Assembly: GCF_018437505.1 (NCBI RefSeq)
Contig: NZ_CP072467.1
Coordinates: 2,604,001-2,668,000, forward strand
Reading direction: 5' to 3'
From: Spiractinospora alimapuensis
GTDB taxonomy: Bacteria > Actinomycetota > Actinomycetes > Streptosporangiales > Streptosporangiaceae
DNA length: 64,000 bases
Of the stretch, positions 8,276-15,933 are shown one piece after another; position 1 is the first letter of the stretch, and every line of letters begins with the position of its first letter. Position numbers and translations under genes: made by a program. The notes under the pieces were generated by a model. The model was not told the DNA's origin, ran no database searches, and saw nothing but the letters and a program-made list of their open reading frames with translations.

Positions 8276-8908
8276 TCAGTTCAGCAGCGAGCCCCGGGCG
8301 TCGTCGGTCACGAACAGGGGCAGCCGTGGGCCGATCGAGTCCAGCAGTCCCCGGGCTCCGCCTCCGCGGGCGGCTTCGTACTCCGGTTCGGTGATCCCCA
8401 CGACTTGGAGGAAGGTCACCCTCCCGTTGTCGGTATCGATGGAGCCGAGTTCGGGGTCCTCGACGAAGGTGATCGCGCGAATCGCGGTTTCGGGCCGCTC
8501 GGGGTTGATAGGACCGTTGACGCCGATCGTGTGCCCCGGCGCGAACGGGTTGCCGTTGTCGTACACATACTTCGCCAGCGTTCCCAGCAACGTCACCGGC
8601 CACATGGGCGCGGAGTCCCCCCGAGTGTCACCGGTCGCCCGCATGGTGAATTCGAACCCCCAGCCCGACTCCTCCGGATCGTCGGATTCCTTGCCGTACA
8701 GCTCGCTCATGCCGTAGGTGACGATGTGCCAGTGCGGCACGGGGGCGGCGCGGGGATAGAGACTGACGCCGTCCAGCGGGTTCTCACCACCCAGCGCCCA
8801 GGGAACCTCGGGGGCGTAGTGCAGCGGATCGGTGTCGGGGTAGACGGGGCTCAGGGCCGCGTCGATCGCGTCCCAACCGGGTGCCGCGTCGGTTTCCTCA
8901 TGGTCCAT
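8276..8908 (-). CDS. Suppressor-of-fused (SUFU) domain protein
   Basis: 210-residue cytoplasmic protein matching the bacterial SUFU-domain family. Typical features are an N-terminal PLHYAPEVPWALGG, a central HWHIVTYGMSELYGKES, WGFEFTMR, and a C-terminal half resembling GITEPEYEAAR and LPLFVTD. Bacterial members are often immunity proteins of polymorphic toxin systems or stand-alone proteins of unknown role. No toxin gene is seen next to it, so I do not assign immunity. The start ATG at 8908 has no strong SD and may be leaderless. Confidence 0.85.
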   Translation of the reverse strand: MDHEETDAAPGWDAIDAALSPVYPDTDPLHYAPEVPWALGGENPLDGVSLYPRAAPVPHWHIVTYGMSELYGKESDDPEESGWGFEFTMRATGDTRGDSAPMWPVTLLGTLAKYVYDNGNPFAPGHTIGVNGPINPERPETAIRAITFVEDPELGSIDTDNGRVTFLQVVGITEPEYEAARGGGARGLLDSIGPRLPLFVTDDARGSLLN

Positions 8909-9065
8909 GTCGGTATGGACGTGCGGTGGTGGGTCGCGGTTCCTGCGCCTTCGCTCCGAAGTGTCACGTTACGGCCCCCCGCCGTGGGCCTCTCGGAGAG
9001 ACCCCTGAGACTCGAGGTGCGAGCCGCCTGGTGAGCCGATTGACCCAGAGAACATGGAGGTCCTC

Positions 9066-9506
9066 ATGGCAGGCACCCGGAGCACGAAGTCGAAGCGGAC
9101 GCGCGTCGCCCGAGGGGTCGTACGCGCCGTACTGGCCGGCACGGGAGTGCTGGGCCTCACGACCGGCAGCCTCATCGCCGCTCGTGGTGGCGCGGCGCTT
9201 CCCGGTGGACGCGAGTGCGGCCCGAGTGAGGAGAGCGCCATGCGCTTCTACGCGGTCTGGTGGGCGCTGGGCGGTGCGGTCATGCTCAACGCCGCCCGTA
9301 GTGAGTCGCCCAACCCGGTGGTCGCCAACACGGCCGCGGGAGCGATATTCGTCGGCGGGCTGGCGCGGCTCGGCGCGGCCTGGAAGACGGGCTGGCCCCA
9401 CCCCTTCTTCCGCGCGATGATCGCCATGGAGATGCTGGCTCCCCCGGCCTTCGTCGCCCTCAACCGCCTCGCCCAGCGGGAGGACGACACCACCTCCACA
9501 CGTTGA
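9066..9506 (+). CDS. Small membrane protein, DUF4345-like
   Basis: 146 residues with a basic N-terminus (MAGTRSTKSKRTRVARG) and about four hydrophobic segments. FYAVWWALGGAVMLNAARS followed by FVGGLARLGA fits the DUF4345 family of predicted membrane proteins without known function. GGAGG sits five bases before the ATG at 9066, which decides the start over an ATG at 9054. Confidence 0.7.
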   Translation: MAGTRSTKSKRTRVARGVVRAVLAGTGVLGLTTGSLIAARGGAALPGGRECGPSEESAMRFYAVWWALGGAVMLNAARSESPNPVVANTAAGAIFVGGLARLGAAWKTGWPHPFFRAMIAMEMLAPPAFVALNRLAQREDDTTSTR

Positions 9507-9594
9507 GACGTGGACCACACCTCGGTGCTGTCACGTTGGGGGTCGGCTCCTGCGTCGAGACGTTGACGGATCGACCGCGACAAAGGAGCTCACC

Positions 9595-10065
9595 ATGGAG
9601 GCTCGACTCAGCGCGTCCGGCAACCCGATAGCGGAAAGGACCCTGAAACACCTAACGTCGATCAACGCGACGATCGCCAACTCCCCGCTGCCCACCGCGA
9701 CCCAGGAACTCGTGAAGATCCGGGCCAGCCAGATCAACGGCTGCGGGTTCTGCGTCGACATGCACACCAAGGACGCCGCCGCGTCGGGCGAGAGCCCGGT
9801 CCGGATCAACCTCGTCGCCGGCTGGCGGGAGGCCACGGTGTACACCGACGCCGAACGCGTCGCCCTGGAGCTCGCGGAACAGGGGACCCGCCTCGCCGAC
9901 AGCGCGGGAGTCAGCGACGACCTCTGGGCCGCCGCCACCACGCACTACGACGAGGCCCAGCTCAGCAGCCTGGTGTCCCTCATCGCGGTCATCAACGCGT
10001 TCAACCGGATCAACGTCATCACCCAACAACCCGCCGGCGACTACCAGCCCGGCCAGTTCGGCTGA
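9595..10065 (+). CDS. Carboxymuconolactone decarboxylase / AhpD-like protein
   Basis: 156 residues of the CMD fold. The redox-type motif NGCGFCVDMHTKDA (CxxC plus His) near residue 50 is the hallmark of AhpD-like alkylhydroperoxidases rather than true decarboxylases. It is probably a cytoplasmic peroxide or thiol-redox enzyme. AAAGGAG precedes the ATG at good spacing. A strong hairpin follows the stop. Confidence 0.9.
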   Translation: MEARLSASGNPIAERTLKHLTSINATIANSPLPTATQELVKIRASQINGCGFCVDMHTKDAAASGESPVRINLVAGWREATVYTDAERVALELAEQGTRLADSAGVSDDLWAAATTHYDEAQLSSLVSLIAVINAFNRINVITQQPAGDYQPGQFG

Positions 10066-10072
10066 CCGCCAT

Positions 10073-10107
10073 ATCGTGACCCACCCCGGACAGGGGTGGG
10101 TCACGAT
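10073..10107. terminator. Bidirectional hairpin between convergent genes
   Basis: Perfect 15-bp stem (ATCGTGACCCACCCC and its complement) around a 5-base loop GGACA. It lies between the AhpD-like gene and the convergent MmcQ gene. Confidence 0.75.
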
Positions 10108-10115
10108 TCCGCGAA

Positions 10116-10460
10116 CTACCGTGCCGACTCATCCCACTTGTCGCGCAGGCTGGCGGGGGCCTTGCGGCGCCAGGACTCGACGAGGAGTCCCCACAGTTTG
10201 TCCTCCTCGACGTGCTTGAGATCGACGATGATGGTGCCGTGTCCCTTGTGGTGGGGAATCGTGTAGTAGGCGGGGTTTCCGGAGGTGACCAGGGCCTCTT
10301 TCGTGGCGAGACTGCAGTAGAGGACCAGCCCACCCTCCGTGCCCCGGCGCCACGCGAAACTCTTGCCGCGGACGTTCAGGGCGGGGGTCGACATCGATCG
10401 TCCCCGCTCGACCTCGGGAAGGTCGCGCGCCATGGCCACGACCTCTTTCCAGGTGATCAT
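10116..10460 (-). CDS. MmcQ/YjbR family protein, copy 1
   Basis: 114 residues of the MmcQ/YjbR-like fold: MITWKEVVAMARDLPEVE, TPALNVRGKSFAWRR, GNPAYYTIPHHKGHGTIIVDL, and a C-terminal ESWRRKAPASLRDKWDE. Members are single-domain proteins, described as DNA-binding-like (CyaY-like fold), without firm function. I preferred the ATG at 10460 (GGAG five bases upstream) over the GTG at 10466. It is the first of three tandem homologues between 10116 and 11360. Confidence 0.88.
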   Translation of the reverse strand: MITWKEVVAMARDLPEVERGRSMSTPALNVRGKSFAWRRGTEGGLVLYCSLATKEALVTSGNPAYYTIPHHKGHGTIIVDLKHVEEDKLWGLLVESWRRKAPASLRDKWDESAR

Positions 10461-10611
10461 GCACACTCCAACGGATCACTCCGCGACCGAGGCGAAGGGT
10501 GCTCGTCGAGCAGAGCCCCAAGGCTCACGTCACCAATTCCTATCGTGACCCAGTGCCGGCCCCCGACCGGGGACCACTTCCGGCGTTATGGGGGGCCGCA
10601 CGGAGCCTGGC

Positions 10612-10917
10612 CTACGACCGCGACTCGTCGAAGCGTTCGCGCGGGGTGACGGGAGCCCTGTGACGCCAGGGCGAGGACGACGATGACGGCACTGTGACCG
10701 TCGTAGCGGGAGGTCGCAGATAGGCGGGGTCTCCCGAGGCCACCAGGGCCTCCTTCCGTGCGAGACGGCGGTGGAGGACCAGTCCGTACACGTACGCGCT
10801 ACGGAGACGGGTGAAGCCTCGCCACGGACCTTCAGCGCGGGCATGAGGTAGAAGCTTCCCTCCTCCAGCTCGGGAAGGGCGCGGCCCAGGGCGACGACCT
10901 CTGTCCAGGTGACCCAT
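10612..10917 (-). pseudogene. Frameshifted MmcQ/YjbR family copy 2
   Basis: Degenerate tandem homologue. One frame gives VTWTEVVALGRALPELEEG and MPALKVRGEA. A second frame then gives GLVLHRRLARKEALVASGD and PAYL. A third stretch has lost the GAIIVDL and SWRRKAPASL segments before FDES near the stop. Compared with copy 3, the start itself reads ATGGGTC instead of ATGGTC, an extra G that throws the frame at codon 2. Several indels make a functional product unlikely. Confidence 0.85.
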
Positions 10918-11012
10918 GCGTGACCCCTTCGGTCCAGGTGGTGGGAGGTACGGCGGCGTCCGAGCGGCGGATGCCGCACGGTCCTCACCGGACCGGCGGA
11001 GCGTGGCCCGTT

Positions 11013-11360
11013 CTATCGCGCCGACTCGTCGAAGCGTTTCCTGAGGCTGGCGGGGGCCTTCCGGCGCCAGGACTCGGTGAGGAGTTCCTCGAGCTCGTCC
11101 TTCGCCACCTGGGTGAGGTCGACGATGATGGCGCCGTAGCCGTCGTAGTGGGAGGTCGTGTAGTAGGCGGGGTCGCCGGAGGCGAGGAGGGCCTCCTTCT
11201 CGTCGAGGCCGCAGAAGAGGACGAGTCCGCCCTCGTACTCGCTGCGGAGACGGGCGAAGCCCTTGCCGCGGACCTTCAGCGCGGGAGTGCGGTACGACGT
11301 ACCCTCCTCCACCTCGGGGAGCTCACGTCCCAGGGCGACGACCTCTTCCCAGGTGACCAT
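11013..11360 (-). CDS. MmcQ/YjbR family protein, copy 3
   Basis: 115 residues, intact: MVTWEEVVALGRELPEVEEG, TPALKVRGKGFARLRSE, GDPAYYTTSHYDGYGAIIVDL, and C-terminal SWRRKAPASLRKRFDES. GGGAG lies six bases before the ATG. It is closely similar to copy 1 and to the broken copy 2, so the array arose by local duplication. Function is unknown beyond family membership. Confidence 0.9.
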   Translation of the reverse strand: MVTWEEVVALGRELPEVEEGTSYRTPALKVRGKGFARLRSEYEGGLVLFCGLDEKEALLASGDPAYYTTSHYDGYGAIIVDLTQVAKDELEELLTESWRRKAPASLRKRFDESAR

Positions 11361-11371
11361 GCTCGGCTCCC

Positions 11372-12871
11372 TCAGTCGGTGCTCGTGACGGGTGCGGAGA
11401 ACTCCCCCTCGACGAAGTCACGGTGGGATCGCACCAGGAATTCATACCCCGAGGCGCCGACAGTGTCGACCTCCCACGACGATTCGTCGGTGACCGTCAC
11501 CGCCTCCCAGGAGTCGGGGGCGTCGGCGGGGTCGTCATCGTCCACGGGCTCGCAGTCCGTGGGGTCGTCCTCCGCGCAGTCCAGGGCGCGGCGCCACACG
11601 GCGAAGTGGGTGGCGGTGGTGTCCCCGCTCCACTCCAGCGACACGTTCCCGCTCGTGAACGTGAGGTCCTCGGGGGCCGCCGGGGCGGGCAGGTCCAACT
11701 CGACCCGCACCTCGGCCTCCTCCCCCGCGTCCTCCCCCCGCAGGGGCCGTACGACGAAGGAGTAGGTGGCGCCGGCCAACAGATGCTCCACGCGGAGACC
11801 TCGGGGGTTGTCGGCGAACCCGGTGACGGGGCCCGGCACGGGCACCTGGTCGTCGGGGTCCGGCTCGACCCGCCGCTGCTCCACCTCGTAGTTGGTCGCA
11901 CCGGGGACCGGGTCCCAGGTGAGGCGGACGCTGCCGTCGTCCTCGGGGTCGGGCTCCACACTGACCTCCGGGGCGATCCGTGGCCCCACGGGTAGGTCGG
12001 GGAGCGGTCGAGCGTAGGGCTCCCCGAGACCGAGCTCGTCGGCGAGGGTGTCGGCGAACGCGGCGGCGATCTTGACCTCGCCGTTGGCGTTGGGGTGGAC
12101 CGGATCCCAGTTGTCGTCGGCCGGCGCGTACTCCTCCGCCGACCGCGCCACCACGACGGGAGAGTCCTCACCCGTGAGTTCGGCGGCGAGCCCGGGCAGG
12201 GCCGCGTTGAACGCCGCGATCTCCTCGTTGAGACGGCTGTCGTCGGTGGTGCCCCACACGGGTGGGAGCTCCGAGACCACGACCTGCAGGTCCCCACGGG
12301 CGACCCGGGCGGTGGCGACGAGGTCGGCGATCCGGTTGCCCACCGCGTCGGCGTCGCTCCCGGTCAGCATGTCGTTGAGCCCGGCCATGACCAGGAGGTA
12401 GTCCGGCTCGAACTCCGCCACGTGGCCGCCGATCTCGTCGGCGAGGCGCTCGACGGTGGTGCCCCAGACGCTCGCGTGCTCGGTGTCGAAGTCCGGCTCG
12501 GCGTAGGCGGTAGCGGCGTCCTCTCCTCCGGCGAGGCTGAACAGCTCGTCGTAGGGGCCGACGAAGCGCGCCTCCACCTCGGAGTCCTCGTTGAGATGCG
12601 TCCACAGTCGGTACCGCCATGTGTAGTCCCCCGCGCTGCCCTGCGCGGTGGAGTCGCCCACGATCATCAGCTCGGCGATCCCCAGTGGTGGGGTGGCGTC
12701 GACGGTCACCGACTCCGGCTCCGCTTCGCCGAAGCGCAGCCCGCCCGGTCCGAACGGGGTGAAGGGGAGGGTGACCGCGAAGGCACCCACGCAGATAGCG
12801 AGGAGCCCGAACACGCCAGGCTGCCAGCGGGCTCGGCGCCGCGACGGCTCCGGGGGGTTCTCGTTCGCCAC
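11372..12871 (-). CDS. Membrane-anchored GDSL/SGNH esterase with C-terminal fibronectin-like region
   Basis: 499 residues. One N-terminal membrane segment (about residues 19-40) makes it an exported, anchored protein. The SGNH catalytic blocks are MIVGDSTAQG (Ser), the GLND block near residue 175 (Asn), and WDPVHPNANG (Asp/His). From about residue 295 to the end the sequence looks like fibronectin type III modules (LTWDPVPGATNYEVEQRR, TYSFVVRPLRG). The probable role is extracellular ester or acyl hydrolysis on a surface polymer. The start is GTG at 12871. It may share a promoter region with the divergent DMT gene. Confidence 0.85.
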   Translation of the reverse strand: MANENPPEPSRRRARWQPGVFGLLAICVGAFAVTLPFTPFGPGGLRFGEAEPESVTVDATPPLGIAELMIVGDSTAQGSAGDYTWRYRLWTHLNEDSEVEARFVGPYDELFSLAGGEDAATAYAEPDFDTEHASVWGTTVERLADEIGGHVAEFEPDYLLVMAGLNDMLTGSDADAVGNRIADLVATARVARGDLQVVVSELPPVWGTTDDSRLNEEIAAFNAALPGLAAELTGEDSPVVVARSAEEYAPADDNWDPVHPNANGEVKIAAAFADTLADELGLGEPYARPLPDLPVGPRIAPEVSVEPDPEDDGSVRLTWDPVPGATNYEVEQRRVEPDPDDQVPVPGPVTGFADNPRGLRVEHLLAGATYSFVVRPLRGEDAGEEAEVRVELDLPAPAAPEDLTFTSGNVSLEWSGDTTATHFAVWRRALDCAEDDPTDCEPVDDDDPADAPDSWEAVTVTDESSWEVDTVGASGYEFLVRSHRDFVEGEFSAPVTSTD

Positions 12872-12995
12872 GCCTCGAGAGTTACACGTCCCCGCCCCGC
12901 ACCACCAGAGTCGCTCACTCCGTGCCGGGTCGGACGAGGGGGATCCCCTACGATGTGAGAACCAGTTCTACTCCCGGACCAGGCGAGGGGTTGGC

Positions 12996-13937
12996 GTGGC
13001 CGGATTGCTCGTCGCGTTGGTGTCGGCGGTGATCTACGCCGTGGGCCTGATCATCGAGCAGGGCGCCCTGCACCGGTCGGAGAGTCTGAGTGTGCGGCGG
13101 CCCCTGCACCTCGCCCGCATCCTGGTCTCCAACCCGCGATGGCTCGGCGGATGCGCGCTGGCCGCGATCGGGAGCGTCGGGCTGATCGTGGCGCTCGGCC
13201 TCGCGCCGGTTTCCGTGGTCCAGCCGTCCTTCGCCAGCGGAATCGCCGCGATCCTGCTGCTGCGCGCGGCCTTGGCCGGCGGGACTCGGGCCATCACCCG
13301 TGGCGAGTGGGTGGCCCTCGGCCTGATGCCCCTGGCCTTGGGCCTGCTCGGCCTCTCCCTCGGCGGCGAGAACGAAGTGGGCACCAGCGCGAACCTCCCC
13401 GCTCTCGTGGGCCTGAGCCTCGGCACCGTCGCGGTGTGCGTGGCGGCCGTCGCGTGGCGGGGTACCGGTCCGGCCGTATCCGCCGTCGCCCTCGCCATCG
13501 CGGCCGGCCTGTCCCAGGGGGTGGCCGGGCTCCAGGGCAAGGGGATGGGCGGCGCGCTCGCCGACGAGGGCGTCATCGGGGCGATCCCCGCGGTGCTCAC
13601 CTCGCCGTTCCCCTACCTCTACGTCGTGGGTTGGGCCGTGGGCATCGTGCTGTTCCAGACCTCGCTCCAGCGCAGCCGCGCGTCGGTGACCGCTCCGGTG
13701 TCCAACGTGGTGGGCAACCTGTTCGTGGTCACCCTCGGCACGGTCATCTACGCCGAACCGTTGCCCGACGATCCCCTCGACCTGCTGCTGCGGGTCGGTG
13801 GCATCGCCCTGAGCCTGGCCGTGATCGTCCTGGTGCGTTCGGACGTGGCGAGCGTCGAGGCCGACACCGCCCGGCTGCGTTCCCGGATCGGTCCGGACGG
13901 CGGGGCTGACCGGGGCGGCGACGGGCGCGCCTCCTAG
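12996..13937 (+). CDS. DMT-superfamily transporter (NIPA/EamA-like)
   Basis: 313-residue integral membrane protein with about nine to ten hydrophobic helices, beginning VAGLLVALVSAVIYAVGLIIEQ. The repeat architecture and late helices (TAPVSNVVGNLFVVTLGTVIY) fit DMT/EamA-like or NIPA-like exporters. The substrate is unknown. The GTG at 12996 has GAGGGG upstream; a longer open frame from 12648 runs antisense to the GDSL gene and is not used. Its stop TAG (13935-13937) lies in the CTAG where an IS is inserted: the stop is made of target bases TA plus the first base of the IS, and it reads the same as before insertion. Confidence 0.85.
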   Translation: MAGLLVALVSAVIYAVGLIIEQGALHRSESLSVRRPLHLARILVSNPRWLGGCALAAIGSVGLIVALGLAPVSVVQPSFASGIAAILLLRAALAGGTRAITRGEWVALGLMPLALGLLGLSLGGENEVGTSANLPALVGLSLGTVAVCVAAVAWRGTGPAVSAVALAIAAGLSQGVAGLQGKGMGGALADEGVIGAIPAVLTSPFPYLYVVGWAVGIVLFQTSLQRSRASVTAPVSNVVGNLFVVTLGTVIYAEPLPDDPLDLLLRVGGIALSLAVIVLVRSDVASVEADTARLRSRIGPDGGADRGGDGRAS

Positions 13938-14811
13938 GTCGTGTTTTTTGAACGGGTGAGGTCGCGGAGCCAGATCCGGATGGAGGCGATTTGCGTGGTT
14001 CCGTCGTAGATCACGGCTCGTTTGTCGTATCTGGTCGCGACCGCTCGGTTTTGCTTGAGCAGGTTGATGGACCGTTCGACGGTGTTGCGGTTTCGGTAGG
14101 TGTCCCGGTCGAAGGTCGGGGGTCTGCCGCCTTTGGCTCCTTTGCGTTTGCGGTTGGCGCTTTGGTCGGCGGGCTGGGCGATGGTCGCCCGGATGCCTCG
14201 TCTGCGCAGGTGGGCCCGGATCGCTGATGAGGAGTAGGCCTTGTCTGCCAGCAGACGGTCCGGGCGAGTCCGTGAGCGGCCGGCGCCGCGCGGCAGCCGT
14301 AGCGCGGCCATCAGCGGCTCGAACATGCGGGTGTCACCGCGCTGGCCGGGGCTGGTGGCGATGGCCAAGGGGCGGCGACGGTTGTCGGCGATCAGGTGAA
14401 TCTTGGTGGTCAGTCCTCCCCGGGAGCGTCCCAGTGCTTCGGACCCGTCCGGTTCGTTCCGGGCCGCTCCCCCTTTTTTGTGGCGCCGGCGGCGTGGTGG
14501 TGGGCGCGCACGGTGGTGGAGTCGATGCCGACCTCGAGGGCCTCGCCGGTGGCGGCGTCGATACGCAGCCGTTCGGCGATCCTGTCCCAGGTCCCGTCCA
14601 GTGACCAGCGGCGGTGCCGCCCGGCAGCGGTCTCCCAGGGCCCGTACCGCTCGGGCAGATCCCGCCAGGGGATCCCGGTGCGGGTTCTGAACAGGATCGC
14701 GTTGATGACCTTGCGGTGGTCGGCCCACCGCTTTCCTTTGTGGGGGTGGGCGGGCATGAGCGGGGCGAGCAAAGCCCATTCCTCGTCGGTGAGTTCATGG
14801 CGTCGAACCAT
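13934..14811 (-). CDS. IS5-family transposase (two frames, -1 frameshift)
   Basis: OrfA runs from the ATG at 14811 (MVRRHELTDEEWALLAPLMP) to a stop at 14410, and includes the first catalytic Asp in GIDSTTVRAH. The second frame continues from the slippery A_AAA_AAG at 14479-14473 through GGLTTKIHLIADN, LLADKAYSS (second Asp) and NTVERSINLLKQ (Glu) to a stop at 13936-13934. The fused product of about 291 residues has the full DDE triad; neither frame alone does. The stop TAG lies outside the IS, made of the duplicated TA plus flanking C on the complementary strand. Cytoplasmic DNA transposase. Confidence 0.88.
13937..13955. repeat. IS left terminal inverted repeat
   Basis: Begins GGTCGTGTTTT, next to the duplicated TA at 13935-13936. 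It matches 16 of 19 positions of the right end. Confidence 0.85.
14473..14479 (-). other. Programmed -1 frameshift site A_AAA_AAG
   Basis: The heptamer is in the zero frame of orfA (ACA AAA AAG) and followed by GGGG. A -1 slip moves ribosomes into the downstream transposase frame. This is the classic dnaX-type slippery sequence. Confidence 0.75.
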
Positions 14812-14850
14812 GCCACCCAACACTTCCAGACCACCCACCCACCCCGCAGA

Positions 14851-14869
14851 CCCTCCACAAAACACGACC
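14851..14869. repeat. IS right terminal inverted repeat
   Basis: Complement begins GGTCGTGTTTT. It is followed by the second TA copy at 14870-14871. Confidence 0.85.
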
Positions 14870-15246
14870 TAGCCGACGAGGAGGAGGACCCCGACCACCA
14901 GCACCGCGAGCGCGGTGGCCCCGTGGACCCCGTAGACCGCCGACCTCGGTCCCCCGCCGCGCAGCACGATCAACGCGTCACCGGTGGGGATGACGGTCGC
15001 CGCCAGCACGAGCCAGCCCAACAGGTGCGTCGACCCGCCGACCAGCACGATGAGGATGAAGAGCCCGGCACCGAGGTCGCGCACGGCCTTGACCGCGAGC
15101 CACGACCGGAAGGTGGGGTCCTCCGTCGGCGTGTGCGGGATGCCGAAACCCGCCGCGAACCGCGGGGCGGAGAGGCCGACCACGCCGAGGAAGAAGACCC
15201 CCGCCCCGATCAGCCCGGCGAGCACGGTGGCGACGGTGGTGACCAT
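14869..15246 (-). CDS. DUF4267-like membrane protein
   Basis: 125 residues, four hydrophobic helices, starting MVTTVATVLAGLIGAGVFFLG with GGGAG six bases upstream. GIPHTPTEDPTFRSWLAVKAVRDLGAGLFIL fits DUF4267, a family of small membrane proteins of unknown role that often sit beside TetR regulators. It is divergent from a TetR gene, and two CTAGC-N3-GCTAG operators lie between them, so it is the likely target of that repressor. Its stop TAG spans the right IS junction and is unchanged by the insertion. Confidence 0.8.
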   Translation of the reverse strand: MVTTVATVLAGLIGAGVFFLGVVGLSAPRFAAGFGIPHTPTEDPTFRSWLAVKAVRDLGAGLFILIVLVGGSTHLLGWLVLAATVIPTGDALIVLRGGGPRSAVYGVHGATALAVLVVGVLLLVG

Positions 15247-15275
15247 GGCTGACTCCCTTCGGTGCCAGCCGGTGG

Positions 15276-15288
15276 CTAGCAACGCTAG
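15276..15288. promoter_or_regulatory. TetR operator 1
   Basis: CTAGC-AAC-GCTAG, the same palindrome as 15327-15339, in the divergent DUF4267/TetR promoter region. Confidence 0.7.
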
Positions 15289-15326
15289 AAACTGTGTCGA
15301 CGATAGCATTACCTCCGACAGGGTTC

Positions 15327-15339
15327 CTAGCACTGCTAG
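15327..15339. promoter_or_regulatory. TetR operator 2
   Basis: CTAGC-ACT-GCTAG ten bases before the TetR start. It is positioned for autoregulation. Confidence 0.7.
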
Positions 15340-15348
15340 GGTGTGCGC

Positions 15349-15933
15349 ATGTCAGCCGTCAGAGAGCGTCGTGAACGGGAACGCGCCGCACGCCATCAAC
15401 TGATCGTGGCCGCGGCCCGTGAGCTCGCCGAGGCCGAGGGCTGGGAGGCGGTCACGACCCGACGGCTCGCGGAACGCGTGGAGTACAGCCAGCCGGTGCT
15501 CTACAGCCACTTCAGCGGCAAGGACGCCATCGTGCGCGCCGTCGCGATCGACGGCTTCGGTCGGCTCGGCGCCCACTTGCACCACGCACGGACGGCCACC
15601 CCCTGGCGGCGCGAGGCGCTCCGGGCCGCGTGCCGCGCCTATCTGGAGTTCGCGAGCAAGCGGCCCGCGCTGTACCAGGCCATGTTCGTCATGCCGACGG
15701 ACCTGAAGTTCGCGCACGCCGAGACGCCGCCCGAGCTGCGGGCGGCGTTCGACGAGTTCGTCAGTTGTTTTCGCCCCGACAACGCGCGCCGCGAACTGTT
15801 CGCGGAGGTCATCTGGAGCGCCCTGCACGGCATCGCCGTCTTGTCGGAGAGCGGACGCATCCCGCCGGACAGCGAGGAGGAACGCCTGGACTTCCTCATC
15901 ACCCAGCTCGCCGACACTCCGAGCTCGGGTTAA
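15349..15933 (+). CDS. TetR-family transcriptional regulator
   Basis: 194 residues. The N-terminal HTH (about residues 15-60: AARELAEAEGWEAVTTRRLAERVEYSQPVLYSHF) is typical TetR, followed by a C-terminal ligand domain with TetR_C/WHG-like features. It is divergently transcribed from the DUF4267 gene with two matching palindromes between them, so local repression of both is likely. The ATG at 15349 is used; a GTG six bases earlier is also in frame. Its stop TAA shares TTAA with the stop of the convergent arginase-family gene. Confidence 0.9.
   Translation: MSAVRERRERERAARHQLIVAAARELAEAEGWEAVTTRRLAERVEYSQPVLYSHFSGKDAIVRAVAIDGFGRLGAHLHHARTATPWRREALRAACRAYLEFASKRPALYQAMFVMPTDLKFAHAETPPELRAAFDEFVSCFRPDNARRELFAEVIWSALHGIAVLSESGRIPPDSEEERLDFLITQLADTPSSG

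Larger units (their letters stand above)
13937..14869 (-). mobile_element. IS5-family (IS427-like) insertion sequence, 933 bp
   Basis: Complete element bounded by imperfect 19-bp terminal inverted repeats (GGTCGTGTTTT identical at both ends). It is flanked by TA on both sides, inside a CTAG target. It carries one transposase split into two frames joined by an A_AAA_AAG slippery site. TA duplication in CTAG, two-frame organisation and size are typical of the IS427 group. It looks intact and therefore recent. Confidence 0.88.

Noticed and set aside
8276-8908. Toxin/immunity pair based on the SUFU-domain protein
   Set aside because: No toxin, secretion or polymorphic-toxin domain is found beside it.
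13991-14604. Plus-strand frames within the IS
   Set aside because: They are shadows opposite the transposase and have no homology signal.
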